A stretch of 64,000 nucleotides of DNA from Sphingomonas phyllosphaerae FA2 (lineage in GTDB: Bacteria > Pseudomonadota > Alphaproteobacteria > Sphingomonadales > Sphingomonadaceae), in NCBI RefSeq assembly GCF_000427645.1, contig NZ_ATYK01000004.1, forward strand, positions 1-64,000, in the 5' to 3' direction. The notes under the pieces are model-generated. The model saw nothing but the letters and a program-made list of their open reading frames with translations. It ran no database searches and had not been told where the DNA came from. Positions 50,101-58,779 of the stretch are shown here, in pieces; the stretch's first letter is position 1, and every line of letters starts with the position of its first letter. The translations under genes and the position numbers were made by a program.

Positions 50101-53100
50101 ATCGTGCCGGTGTTCACGATGCGGTCGTTGGCGTCGAACGCTTGGATCGCACCGGCGACGGTTTCACCATAAGCGGTGGTGAAGTTACCCCCGCCGTGAA
50201 GCGTGCCGGCATTGGAAAGGTCGAGCGTGCCGCCCGCGACGATGGCGGTCGACAGCACACCGGTGGCCTCGATCGTACCGGTCGCGGTGTTGACGACGGT
50301 AATCGCATGGCCGGCGTCGGCCCACAGGTTCAGCGCCGAGGCGGATTCCGTGTAGGTTTCGGTTCGATCCTCGATCTGCCCGGTTGCCGGGTTGAACACC
50401 TGATAGGTGGAGGTCAAATTCTGACCACCGTCATTGGCGCGGATCGTACCGCTGTTGGTGAGGGTGATCTGCCGCGTGCCGCCGGAAGGTGTCCCGTTGC
50501 CATCGAAGCCATAGGTTTCGAGATAAACGGCGTGGCCGCCCTTTCCGGTCACCGCGATCGTGCCGCGATTGTCGAGCGTCACCGACGATGTTCCACCGGC
50601 ATCGTCGATCGTGTCCAGCTCGACCGCGGTACTGCCGCCGTCGTCGCTGATCGTGCCGCGATTGATCAGCGATACCGTCAACGGCTGGGCGGCGATCGCA
50701 TTGGTACGGTTCTGCACCGACGCGGCCAGTCTGCCGACGATCGTACCATCGTTGACGGCGGTCACGGCGCTGTCCGAATAGAGCAGCGCCCCTTGCTCTC
50801 CGTTGCCTCGGTCGATCGTCCCGGCGTTGGTGAAGTCGATCGCAGCGGCCTGTGCGATGCGTACCGCGGCTCCCTGCGTATCCTGTGTGGTCATGGTGCC
50901 GGTGGCACTATTGACGAACTGCCCGACGCTGCCGCGGAAGCCGCCGTTCAGCTGGCCCTGGTTGGTGAAGGACGCCAGTATCTGCGCGTCGGCCCCAGCC
51001 CCGTTGCCCCATGGATCATTGTCGGTCAGCACCATCCCGCCGATCGTCGCGGTGTTGACGATGCTACCGATGCCCGACAGGCCCAGCTCCGTCGTCACGG
51101 GCGCCGCGGCCGCGAGGGTCACTTGCGTGTCGGCGTTCACGGCGCGAACGCCCTCGACAGTGAAGCCGGTCGGCAAAGCGCCGCCCAGCGTTACTATACC
51201 GCTGGTGGTGCGGGCGTAAATATAGGTGTTGATGCCCGCGCCGCCGTCAATCGTGCCGCTGACGCCGGTCACGTCGTCGTACGCGACGAGCGTGTCGTCG
51301 CCGTCACCGAACGACAGGTCACCCGCGATCGTGCCGCCCTGAGCGACATAGATGGCATCCAAGCGCGACCGGCCGAATGGCGAGAAGCCCAGGTCGACCG
51401 AACCATCGATCGTACCGGCATTCTCCAGCATGCCGCCGCTCAGACGGATTGCTGTCCCGTTACCGATGATCGTGCCGCCCAGACGATTGACGATGGAGCC
51501 GGTCGCATAGGCTTGGCTGCCGATCGCGATGCCGCTTGTGCTGGCGATCCGGCCGCTGTTGTCGACCGTCATGCCACGGTCGCCCGTCACCGCGTCGTTC
51601 GCAACGTCGATCGTGCCGGTGTTGGTCAGCGTAAAGCTGGCGTAGGTATTGGCGACCGCCTGCGCATTGCGCTCGCCTGCGACCTGCACGATCGAGCCGT
51701 TGTTGATAATGGTCACGGCGTCGATGGCGGTCGCACCGCCCACCGCGATGGTGCCGTCGTTGATGATCGTTGCGCCTCGGATCGCGGTCAGCGGGTTGTA
51801 GATCGGCGAGGCACGGTCGATCACGCGGATCGTGCCGGCGTTGGTGAAGATATCCTCACCGCCGATGGCCACGGCGGCGTTGCTGTACTGCATGCTGTCA
51901 AGCCGCGTGAGCGTCAGCGTACCGCGGCTGACGATCGACAGCGCGTTCGCGGGCGGGATCGTGGTCACACCCGGCGCATTGCGCAGGGTGGTGGTAGAGA
52001 TCGCAGTGTCACGCCCGGCGACGATGTCGCCGCTGATGTCGACGTTGCCGGTGCCCGCAAAGGTCAGCGGCGTCGACGCGCCGGTCAGCGTCAGCGCGGC
52101 GCCGTCGAACAGGTCGTAGCCCAGCTTGATGAAGCCGGTCGGCAATGTTGGAACTGCGCTCGCGTTCGCGCGGACACGATAGCGCAGGAGCGATTCCGTT
52201 GCCGACACGGTACCGCTTATCCCCGCGAACGCCCCGGCGCCGCTGTTCGCCAGTTCGGTGATCAGCGTGTCGCCGCCGCCCAGCGTCAGATTGCCGTTCA
52301 ACACGCCGCCGGGCAGCGCAAAATAATAATTGTCGTTATAATAGATGTTGATCGGTCGCCGGCCAAGCGTCACGTTGCCGTCGATGGTGCCGGCATTGGC
52401 GACGACCGCGCTCTGCACGTCGGAGGAATAGCCGCTGCTGGGGGCGATGGCGTTCTGCCCGCCGACGATGCGGCCGCCGGCCAGATTGTCGATGACGCCG
52501 TACCAATCCAGCGCGACCGCCGTACCGGCGGAAGAGATGGTGCCGCCGTTCGTCAATTTGCTCGACAGCTGCGCACCGATGGTCGCACCCTCGATCGTGC
52601 CGCTATTGACCCAGTTCAAACCGTACGAGCCACTCAGGAATGCCCCCACGCCGTCGGTGGAGCGGATCGTGCCGCTGTTGTCGAAGCTGCTTCCAAATAG
52701 CGACACCGCCGTGCCAATCGCTCGAAGGACGCCCGTGTTGACGAACGGACCGGAAATCGAGGAGCGAACGCCGTTGCCCGCGGCGTCGATCATGCCGTCA
52801 TTGCGGAAACTACCGCTTCGCAAGTCAATCGCGAATAGGTCTACACCGCCGGCTGCAGTCGTGCGCAGCGTACCGTTGTTGATAAGCCCAACGGACTCCA
52901 GCGCCATGAAGGGCTGGGTGACCACCTGGGTCGTGCCGACGAGCGTGGCATTGTTGATGACGCTCCCGGAGCCCTCCACCGTGATCGGACCGGTGAAGGC
53001 GCTGCTCAGCGTGACCGTCGCGTTCGACGCAAGCGACAATCCCGTTCGCTCGAACCCGGTCGGTAGTGCCAGTGGACCCAGCGTCGTGTCGGTCGCGAAC

Positions 53101-53918
53101 CGTACACGCACCGTATCGACGCCGTCACCCCCGTCGATTGCCCCGGTGACGCCGGTGACGAGCGCGCCATTATTGTACCGTGCCTGCAATACGTCATTGC
53201 CCGCCCCGAGGAGCAGGTCGCCATTGATCGTTCCGGCGACGGTGTCGATCGTGCTGGCCCTCGATCGGTCCGTCGTCCGCGACACGACGGATCCGTTGAT
53301 CGTTCCGGCGTTTGTCAGCGTCAGGATGCTCGTGGTGTCGATGGCATTGCCGACGCCCGCGATCGTACCGGTCGCAGTATTGGTGATCTGCATGCCGAAC
53401 ATGCTGTTGAAATCGGAATTGTCCGCCATCAGGATCGCGGCACCGGCGGTCCCCGTCAGTGCGCCCGCATTGAGGATGGTCGGCGTAAGCTGGGTATAGC
53501 CATAGGGGAGCCGCTGACGGAGGAGCAGCGCCTGCGTTCCACGGATCGTGCCGCCGGCCGCAACGCTAATGGTCGTGGAATTGTACAGGTCGACCGATGC
53601 GGCCATCACCAATCCGGCCCTTGCGCCCCCATCGACGATCCCGTTGACGGTGAAGGAGGCATTCGGCCCGGTGCTAAAGATCGCGCCATCACCGCTGGCG
53701 GTCGTCACAACCGCGCCCTGCCGGACAATCACGCGCGTGCCGGAGGTGGAGACGTTCAAGCCGTTGGAATCGACGCCGGTGCAGGTCGTTTCACCATAAG
53801 CGACCGTCGGATCGGGCGAGCATTGCGCCTGCGCCGTCGTTGCCACCCCCATCGCCGCGATGCTGGTGCCGAGCGCGAGCGACCATAGGCGCAACCGCAC
53901 CGAACGCTGAACTGCCAT
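47112..53918 (-). CDS. Giant autotransporter adhesin
   Basis: 2268 residues from MAVQRSVRLRLW. An ATG two codons upstream leaves no space after the GGGGGAAG ribosome site, so the second ATG is preferred. A long signal peptide (to about TTAQAQ, residue 32) precedes a passenger of roughly 1950 residues. Its unit is variations of NxGTIxG / TLTNAGTI, interleaved with GAGNDxLxxRxGxxxxGxxDGGxGxDTxxxxL blocks, a beta-helix with RTX-like turns. The last 280 residues form the autotransporter barrel (from about QLTPEAYASATQ) and end ISAGVRLRF. Cell-surface adhesion or biofilm structure is likely. No secretion partner is needed. Confidence 0.92.
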   Translation of the reverse strand: MAVQRSVRLRLWSLALGTSIAAMGVATTAQAQCSPDPTVAYGETTCTGVDSNGLNVSTSGTRVIVRQGAVVTTASGDGAIFSTGPNASFTVNGIVDGGARAGLVMAASVDLYNSTTISVAAGGTIRGTQALLLRQRLPYGYTQLTPTILNAGALTGTAGAAILMADNSDFNSMFGMQITNTATGTIAGVGNAIDTTSILTLTNAGTINGSVVSRTTDRSRASTIDTVAGTINGDLLLGAGNDVLQARYNNGALVTGVTGAIDGGDGVDTVRVRFATDTTLGPLALPTGFERTGLSLASNATVTLSSAFTGPITVEGSGSVINNATLVGTTQVVTQPFMALESVGLINNGTLRTTAAGGVDLFAIDLRSGSFRNDGMIDAAGNGVRSSISGPFVNTGVLRAIGTAVSLFGSSFDNSGTIRSTDGVGAFLSGSYGLNWVNSGTIEGATIGAQLSSKLTNGGTISSAGTAVALDWYGVIDNLAGGRIVGGQNAIAPSSGYSSDVQSAVVANAGTIDGNVTLGRRPINIYYNDNYYFALPGGVLNGNLTLGGGDTLITELANSGAGAFAGISGTVSATESLLRYRVRANASAVPTLPTGFIKLGYDLFDGAALTLTGASTPLTFAGTGNVDISGDIVAGRDTAISTTTLRNAPGVTTIPPANALSIVSRGTLTLTRLDSMQYSNAAVAIGGEDIFTNAGTIRVIDRASPIYNPLTAIRGATIINDGTIAVGGATAIDAVTIINNGSIVQVAGERNAQAVANTYASFTLTNTGTIDVANDAVTGDRGMTVDNSGRIASTSGIAIGSQAYATGSIVNRLGGTIIGNGTAIRLSGGMLENAGTIDGSVDLGFSPFGRSRLDAIYVAQGGTIAGDLSFGDGDDTLVAYDDVTGVSGTIDGGAGINTYIYARTTSGIVTLGGALPTGFTVEGVRAVNADTQVTLAAAAPVTTELGLSGIGSIVNTATIGGMVLTDNDPWGNGAGADAQILASFTNQGQLNGGFRGSVGQFVNSATGTMTTQDTQGAAVRIAQAAAIDFTNAGTIDRGNGEQGALLYSDSAVTAVNDGTIVGRLAASVQNRTNAIAAQPLTVSLINRGTISDDGGSTAVELDTIDDAGGTSSVTLDNRGTIAVTGKGGHAVYLETYGFDGNGTPSGGTRQITLTNSGTIRANDGGQNLTSTYQVFNPATGQIEDRTETYTESASALNLWADAGHAITVVNTATGTIEATGVLSTAIVAGGTLDLSNAGTLHGGGNFTTAYGETVAGAIQAFDANDRIVNTGTIIGSIATGAGDDRIENYGTITGDVFLGDGDDTFLHRASATLTGTVDAGNGIDSLIIDGTGGGTVRAGQFINFERFSQIGNGAVDYVGAFQADTIGVSGGTVTVAAGETLSSAGAVTITGTDNAETVDNAGTITGAVALGAGNDTFVERAGSSVVGGVDGGAGIDTYRVALSGDRSGIGARSGFEQLAVTGSGTLGLTLDQSFDNVALAGTALALTLNGNTVGAVTGSDAAETLSVDSDLARVALGGGNDTLALGTATANGSYAGGAGSDALRFTANAPVTLAGNASGFETIALTGNALTVTGTLGASGETATLGDGAQTLTLANGGTIAGTIDLGAGNDSFSLAPGGTLAGTVAGGAGDDLATVTLAGARTLDAASLTGFETLASTGTGTLTLTGAQSYDQVLAGTDLTIASSGSLTTGTVRMDGGNERLTIAGGFAGAVDGGAGTDTIAVSGGSASAPVAFTNVTNVEAFGMSAGFTTVSGNASLGAVTLSGGRLVGLANSTLSASRFDVAAGATFGSAGTVNGNVNVAGILSPGASPGVMTVNGNVALASGSRALFELTPTISDKLVVNGAMSIASGTTLEIVPVGTLRAGTSYDLITASGGITGGFTTVSKPASLFGVIVQRADRIQLLGQFLTDARFSPQVARSIAYANATLAVQPATSTLFDSLPALVDASGASNARGFAQLTPEAYASATQLGVDHALSLTQVARGNGFATDREDAGAFTFAQTVGQWHTLQGDAAQGSNTARAQSYGFLGGVGYGDRTWMVGAFAGYLNGRQQIGALGARTRADGTVGGIHARYGADSGWGISASVLYDGGKARTDRALPGAGAVSGRYDLHSWVSDLAASYGLDTGDGWSLRPRVGVTYIRTTRAGVAEEGRSPFALQVARDRHVAGFADAGVTLARSDASDASFRPFVTLGARYQIEGQRADALAGYAGGGLGLNAVGAARNELVGTAAGGVGYRLPSGLDLFASASAQTGRDDHQETISAGVRLRF

Positions 53919-54035
53919 TCTCATCTTCCCCCTGTGCGAAGCGCTCCCCTGCGCCTGCCCGCGTCATGTCTATGGCGTCGGCGATACGCCGTCCAGAACC
54001 GATCGCGGTGAAAATGCATCAAGGATGAACGCCCG

Positions 54036-54066
54036 ACGACCGGGGCATCGGCGATGCCCCGGTCGT
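54036..54066 (-). terminator. Terminator of the repeat-adhesin gene
   Basis: ACGACCGGGGCAT (54036-54048) pairs with ATGCCCCGGTCGT (54054-54066) around a 5-base loop, six bases beyond the stop codon. It also separates the adhesin from the autotransporter gene that follows in the same direction. Confidence 0.65.
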
Positions 54067-54072
54067 GGCGTG

Positions 54073-57000
54073 TCATAGGAAGGCGTAATCGACTTGGAAC
54101 GGCATCGTGCCCAAGGTCGGCACGGCAAGCGGCAGATGTTCGTCGATGAAACCCGACGACGTGTCCGTCGTCACCGAAGGCTCAGACATAAACGATGAAT
54201 AGGGTGTCTGCGCGTCATTATGGGACGACGTCGTCAAAAATGCGCCGTCGTCCCCGAACAAGCCGATATCGGACGACAGCATCACCGATGCGGCCGGCTT
54301 TGTATAGGTGCCGCTGGCATCCGTGATGGTTTCAATCGAGCCCGTGGCGAAAATCGCGTTACGCTGTTCAAGAGTGAAGGTCAGGCTACGCAGCGTCAGG
54401 GTGTCCTGACCCGCGCCACCCTTGACCTGCAACGCGGCGGTGATGTTGCTGGTCGAGAAGACCGTTCCGCCGGCATTCGTGGACACCACGCTAAACCCCG
54501 TGATCGAGGCCGAGCCCAAGTCGATCGCGGCGTCGGCGACGCTGATCGTGTTGGTGGACGAATAGGAATAACCGGACCAGTTGGTAATCCCCGCCATCGC
54601 GCTGCTGTTGACCAGGAACGTGCTGCCACCCGTCGCATTGACGTACATCCACGCCAGTGTCGCGGTACGCAGATCGTAGGTCTGGATACCGACGGAGGAA
54701 TAATTCTCGAACGTGACGCCGATCGGCGATGCATAGGGGCTGGACGGCGTGGGCGCCGTTCCCTTGATGATGTTACCGACGTTCCAGTTCGCCGCCGATG
54801 TGACCGTCACCGATCCGTTGCTGAGGCCGTCGATTGTTACCTTGCCTGACCCGAGATAGACGCGGCTTGATCCGTTGCCTTGGGATGTGGCCATCGCAAT
54901 ATCCTGATCACCCAGGTAGATGCGGGCCTCTGCGCCGCCGCTGGGATTGGTGAGCAGGACCTTCTCAAAGTCGGTGAAGCTGCCCAGCCGGTCGATGTGG
55001 AACTCGCCGCTACCGTACAATTGCAGCGTATCGTAGCCAGCGGCGCCGATCAGCTGGTCTCCCGCGCTGCCGGTCGATCCGATGATGGGGGCTCTGGCTG
55101 TCAGCGTCTCCGCCGTCGCTGTCACCGTTCCACCGGCGGCCGGCATCACCACGCGGTCAGCACCGCTGGTCAGCCGCACCATGTTCGGGTCGATGGCATA
55201 GGTGCCGCCCGCATCGGTGATGGTCTCGATCGAGCTGGTGGCGAAAATCGTGTTGCGCTGGTCGACGGTGAACACCGATCCGCGCAAGACCAGCGTGTCC
55301 TGTCCGGTTCCGCCCTGCACCTGCATCGCGGTGGCGCTCCGTTCGGTCGAGAAGGTCGTGCCGGTCGTGTTGGTCGACACGATTTTGAAGCCGCTGATCG
55401 AGGCCGTGCCCAGATCGATCGCTGCATCCCCGGTGCTGAGCGTGCTGGTACCCAGATAATAGCTGGACCAATTCGACACCCCCGTCATCGCAGCACTGTT
55501 GACCAGGAAGGTGCTCGCGTTTCGCGACGTGAGATTAACCCACGACAAGGTCGCGGAACGCAGGTCGAAGGTCTGGCTGGCCGCGGAATAGTCGCCGAAC
55601 GTAACGTTGATCGTCGTCGCAAAGGGATTGGACGGCGTGGGGGCCGTTCCCCTGATGACGTTGCCGGTGTTCCAGTTCGCAGTCGAGGTGACGTTCACCG
55701 TGCCATCGATCAAGCCGTCGATCGTGACCTTGCCCGAGCCCAGGTAGATTTGGCTGGAGCCACTGTTCCGCGACACGCCGAGCGCGATGTCCTGTGCACC
55801 GAGGTAGATGCGTGCCTCCGCACCCCCGCGAGGATTGGTGATGAGGATTTTCTCGAAATTGGTAAAGCTGCCCAGTCGGTCGATGCGGAAATCCCCGCCA
55901 CCGTAAAGCTGCAGCGTGTCCTCGCCGGCGCCACCAATCAGTTCGTCGCCAGCGCTGCCAGTCGACCCACTAATCGCGGCGCTGGCCGTCAGCGTCGCCG
56001 CCGTGGCGACCACCGTTCCGCCGGTGGCCGGCATCACCACGCGGTCGATGCCGCTGGTCAGGCGCACCATATTGGGATCCATGATGTAGGTGCCGCCCGC
56101 ATCGGTAATCGTTTCGATCGAGCTGGTGGCGAAGATCGTATTGCGCTGGTCGGTGGTGAAGGTGGTGCCGCGCAGTACCAAGGTATCCTGACCGGCGCCG
56201 CCTTGCACCTGCAATGCGGCAGTGGCGTTGCCGGTCGAGAAGATCGTGCCGGCCGTGTTGGTCGACACGATCTTGAAGCCGCTGACCGATGCCGTTCCCA
56301 GATCGATCGCGGCATCCGCGGTGCTGAGCGTGTTTTCGCCCGTATAAGTGTACGCATACCACGACGACACGCCCGCCATGACGGCGCTGTCGACGAGGAA
56401 GATTGCGCCAGTGTTCGAGTTGATGCTGACGTTCTTCAGGGTCGCCGCGCGCAGGTCGTAGGTCTGGATGGTCCCGTAGGAGTATGCGCCGAATATGACG
56501 CTGATCGGGCCGGGATAAGGGTCGGCCGAGGTGGCCGTCGTCGCCTTGATGACGTTCGCCTTGTTCCAGTTGGCGGCGGACGTGACAGTGACCGAGCTGT
56601 TGCGAAGACCCTCGATCGTCACCTTACCGGAGCCGAGATAGAGGCGGCTCATACCGTTTCCTTGCGTCACACCCACCGCGATATCCTGCGCGCCCAGGTA
56701 GATGCTTGCCTCGATCCCCGGGGTCAGGTTGCTGAGGAGAATTTTTTCGAAACCCGCGAAGGCACCCAGCCTGTCGACCCGGAACTCCCCCGCGCCATAA
56801 AGTTGCAGCGTATCATATCCCGTCCCGCCGATCAGGCGGTCGCCCTCGACGGTCTGCGACCAGGGAGCGACGGGGATGGGCATCGTCGTGCTGGCCGTCA
56901 ACGTCGCCGCCGTCGCTGACACGATCGCACCGCTGTCGGATGTGACGATGTCGTCCGATCCGGTGGTCAGTGTTGCCGCATCGACCGGCACCTGGATGCG

Positions 57001-58311
57001 TAGCGCGAGCGCGTCGGAGCGGTCGCTGACGTTGCCGGCGGTATCGACGGAGCGAACATGGACCTGGTGGCTCCCGACCGACAGCGCCGAGGCGACCTCG
57101 TACGTCCAGGCACCCGCGGCATCGGTGGCCACGGTCCCAACCCTGCGCCCGTCGAGATAGATCAGTACATTGGATCCGACTTCGGCCGTACCCTGGATGA
57201 CCGGCCGGACCACCGTCGTTCGCCCGTCGTTTGCCACGCCGGTGTCGGACGCGGGCGTCAGCGTAGGCGTGTCGGGACGGAGCGGGTCGATGCTGTCGAC
57301 CGTGATCGCGACGCCCAGCGACGCGCTGTTGCCAACGCTTGCGGAGATGCGGTGTGTGCCGTCACTCAGGTCCGCGACGTCGTACGTCCACTTGCCTCCG
57401 ACGCCGTTCGCGACGGCCGTGCCGACTGCGCGTCCGTCGACAGAAACCTTTACCAGCGAACCGGAAGCGGCGCGCCCTTCGACCGTCAGCGTGGAATTGG
57501 AGGTGATGTCATCGCCGATACGGCCGCTGTCGGATGCCTCTGCCAGCTTCGGACCGGCCAGAAGCGCATTGGGAACGCGTCCTTCCGCGGCACCCGCGGT
57601 CACGAAATGGCGCGTCGCGGCGGCCAAGTCAGTGCCGAACGCCGCAGAAAGATCCGCATAGCTCGCGGTATAGCTCAATGCGTCGAACGTGACGGTGCGT
57701 CCCTCCGCGGCGCCCCATGCCAAATAATGCTGCGTCACCGCGCGCGTATCGGTGCCATAGGCAGCGCGCAGGTCGGCGTTCGACGCCAGATAGCTCCACG
57801 GATCGAAGGTGACGGCGCGTCCCTCGGCCGCACCCTCCTTGATGAAGTGGCGCGTGGCAGCCGTGGTGTCTGTTCCGAAAGCGGCGCGCAAATCCGCGTA
57901 GCTGGCGAGATAGGCCAGCGCGTCAAAGGAGGTTCCGCGCCCCTCGTTGGCGCCCCATTGGATGTAGTGGCGGGTGGCACTGGCGGTGTCGGTGCCATAG
58001 ACGGCGCGCAGGTCGGCGTAGCTGGCGATATAGCTCAAGGCATCGAACGACGGCGTACGTCCCTCGCGCGCGCCGGACAAGATGTAGTGACGAGCCGCCG
58101 CCTCGGCGTCGATGCCGAAGGCGCCGCGCAGATCGCCGTAACTGGCGGTATAGCCAAGCGCATCGAAACGGATGCTGCGCCCCTCGCGTTGGCCCGCCGT
58201 GGCGTAATGGCGACGGCCCGCCTCCGGATCGGCACCCAGCACCGCCCGCAGATCCGCATAGGAAGCAATATAGGCGAGCGCTTGCGCGTCGTCCCAGGTC
58301 GAGCCATTCAT
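54073..58311 (-). CDS. Repeat-built surface adhesin (ASYADL repeats, Ig-like domains, three 297-residue repeats)
   Basis: 1412 residues from MNGSTWDDAQAL, with GGGGGAA seven bases upstream. Six 40-residue units fill residues about 5-245, consensus FDALxYxASYADLRAAFGTD then xxAATRHYIxxGAAEGR. Two bacterial Ig-like domains follow (about 265-450; WTYDVADLSDGTHRISASV and WTYEVASALSVGSHQVHVR). Then three long repeats, 296-298 residues each, each containing an RTX-like GGxGxDTLQLYG and a FEKILLxN block. There is no signal peptide, and the short C-terminal tail (FMSEPSVTTDTSSG onward) would fit a type I secretion signal. A biofilm or cell-cell adhesin is likely; the transporter is not in the window. 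Confidence 0.82.
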   Translation of the reverse strand: MNGSTWDDAQALAYIASYADLRAVLGADPEAGRRHYATAGQREGRSIRFDALGYTASYGDLRGAFGIDAEAAARHYILSGAREGRTPSFDALSYIASYADLRAVYGTDTASATRHYIQWGANEGRGTSFDALAYLASYADLRAAFGTDTTAATRHFIKEGAAEGRAVTFDPWSYLASNADLRAAYGTDTRAVTQHYLAWGAAEGRTVTFDALSYTASYADLSAAFGTDLAAATRHFVTAGAAEGRVPNALLAGPKLAEASDSGRIGDDITSNSTLTVEGRAASGSLVKVSVDGRAVGTAVANGVGGKWTYDVADLSDGTHRISASVGNSASLGVAITVDSIDPLRPDTPTLTPASDTGVANDGRTTVVRPVIQGTAEVGSNVLIYLDGRRVGTVATDAAGAWTYEVASALSVGSHQVHVRSVDTAGNVSDRSDALALRIQVPVDAATLTTGSDDIVTSDSGAIVSATAATLTASTTMPIPVAPWSQTVEGDRLIGGTGYDTLQLYGAGEFRVDRLGAFAGFEKILLSNLTPGIEASIYLGAQDIAVGVTQGNGMSRLYLGSGKVTIEGLRNSSVTVTSAANWNKANVIKATTATSADPYPGPISVIFGAYSYGTIQTYDLRAATLKNVSINSNTGAIFLVDSAVMAGVSSWYAYTYTGENTLSTADAAIDLGTASVSGFKIVSTNTAGTIFSTGNATAALQVQGGAGQDTLVLRGTTFTTDQRNTIFATSSIETITDAGGTYIMDPNMVRLTSGIDRVVMPATGGTVVATAATLTASAAISGSTGSAGDELIGGAGEDTLQLYGGGDFRIDRLGSFTNFEKILITNPRGGAEARIYLGAQDIALGVSRNSGSSQIYLGSGKVTIDGLIDGTVNVTSTANWNTGNVIRGTAPTPSNPFATTINVTFGDYSAASQTFDLRSATLSWVNLTSRNASTFLVNSAAMTGVSNWSSYYLGTSTLSTGDAAIDLGTASISGFKIVSTNTTGTTFSTERSATAMQVQGGTGQDTLVLRGSVFTVDQRNTIFATSSIETITDAGGTYAIDPNMVRLTSGADRVVMPAAGGTVTATAETLTARAPIIGSTGSAGDQLIGAAGYDTLQLYGSGEFHIDRLGSFTDFEKVLLTNPSGGAEARIYLGDQDIAMATSQGNGSSRVYLGSGKVTIDGLSNGSVTVTSAANWNVGNIIKGTAPTPSSPYASPIGVTFENYSSVGIQTYDLRTATLAWMYVNATGGSTFLVNSSAMAGITNWSGYSYSSTNTISVADAAIDLGSASITGFSVVSTNAGGTVFSTSNITAALQVKGGAGQDTLTLRSLTFTLEQRNAIFATGSIETITDASGTYTKPAASVMLSSDIGLFGDDGAFLTTSSHNDAQTPYSSFMSEPSVTTDTSSGFIDEHLPLAVPTLGTMPFQVDYAFL

Positions 58312-58470
58312 GATGTATTCCCCCGTTAACCTTGTCGCCGTTAGCAGAACAACTGCCGAAGGATTCAAGAATATCGGGAAGATTTGCCCATTCCGGGACT
58401 ATTTGGCGTCAGGGGGCGTCGGAATGTTCCCATCTCGCATGCGCGCAGTCATGACCAACGCCCAAGCCAC

Positions 58471-58779
58471 CTACCGCGGGCCGTTGTCCGTCTGCCTGAC
58501 CGCGCGGGCGGCAGTATCGTAGCCGGCCGTAGCGTCCAGGGAAGAATCCTGGTTGCGGTCGATGCGTGTCGCCACGCGCGCGTTGATGCGGTTTTGAATG
58601 CGGGTATTCAGCCGTGCCATGGGCGCCACCCCGGCAACAGCCTGCGTACGACGCTGGCCGGCCTCGCCCGCCGAGGATGTTGCGACACGCCCGTTGACCA
58701 TATCTTGCGCCGACGCCACGCCCCCAACAAGTGACAATGACAGGGTCAAGGCGGCGACCGAGACAGCGCGTCTTCTCAC
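58471..58779 (-). CDS. Small secreted protein of the exopolysaccharide operon
   Basis: 102 residues with a GTG start that overlaps the preceding stop by four bases (GTGA), so translation is coupled. A signal peptide (about 1-25, ending GVASAQ) leads a basic, low-complexity mature part of about 77 residues with MARLNTRIQNRINARVATRIDRN, which could form an amphipathic helix. No family is recognised. Its place at the end of a Wza/Wzc/unknown gene series suggests a periplasmic role in exopolysaccharide export. Confidence 0.65.
   Translation of the reverse strand: MRRRAVSVAALTLSLSLVGGVASAQDMVNGRVATSSAGEAGQRRTQAVAGVAPMARLNTRIQNRINARVATRIDRNQDSSLDATAGYDTAARAVRQTDNGPR

Noticed and set aside
50142..52700. 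852-residue plus-strand open frame inside the giant autotransporter
   Set aside because: Antisense shadow of repeat-rich coding DNA.
53919..53924. Longest start of the giant autotransporter (53924)
   Set aside because: The GGGGGAAG ribosome site would touch this ATG; the ATG six bases later has usable spacing, although the difference is only two residues.
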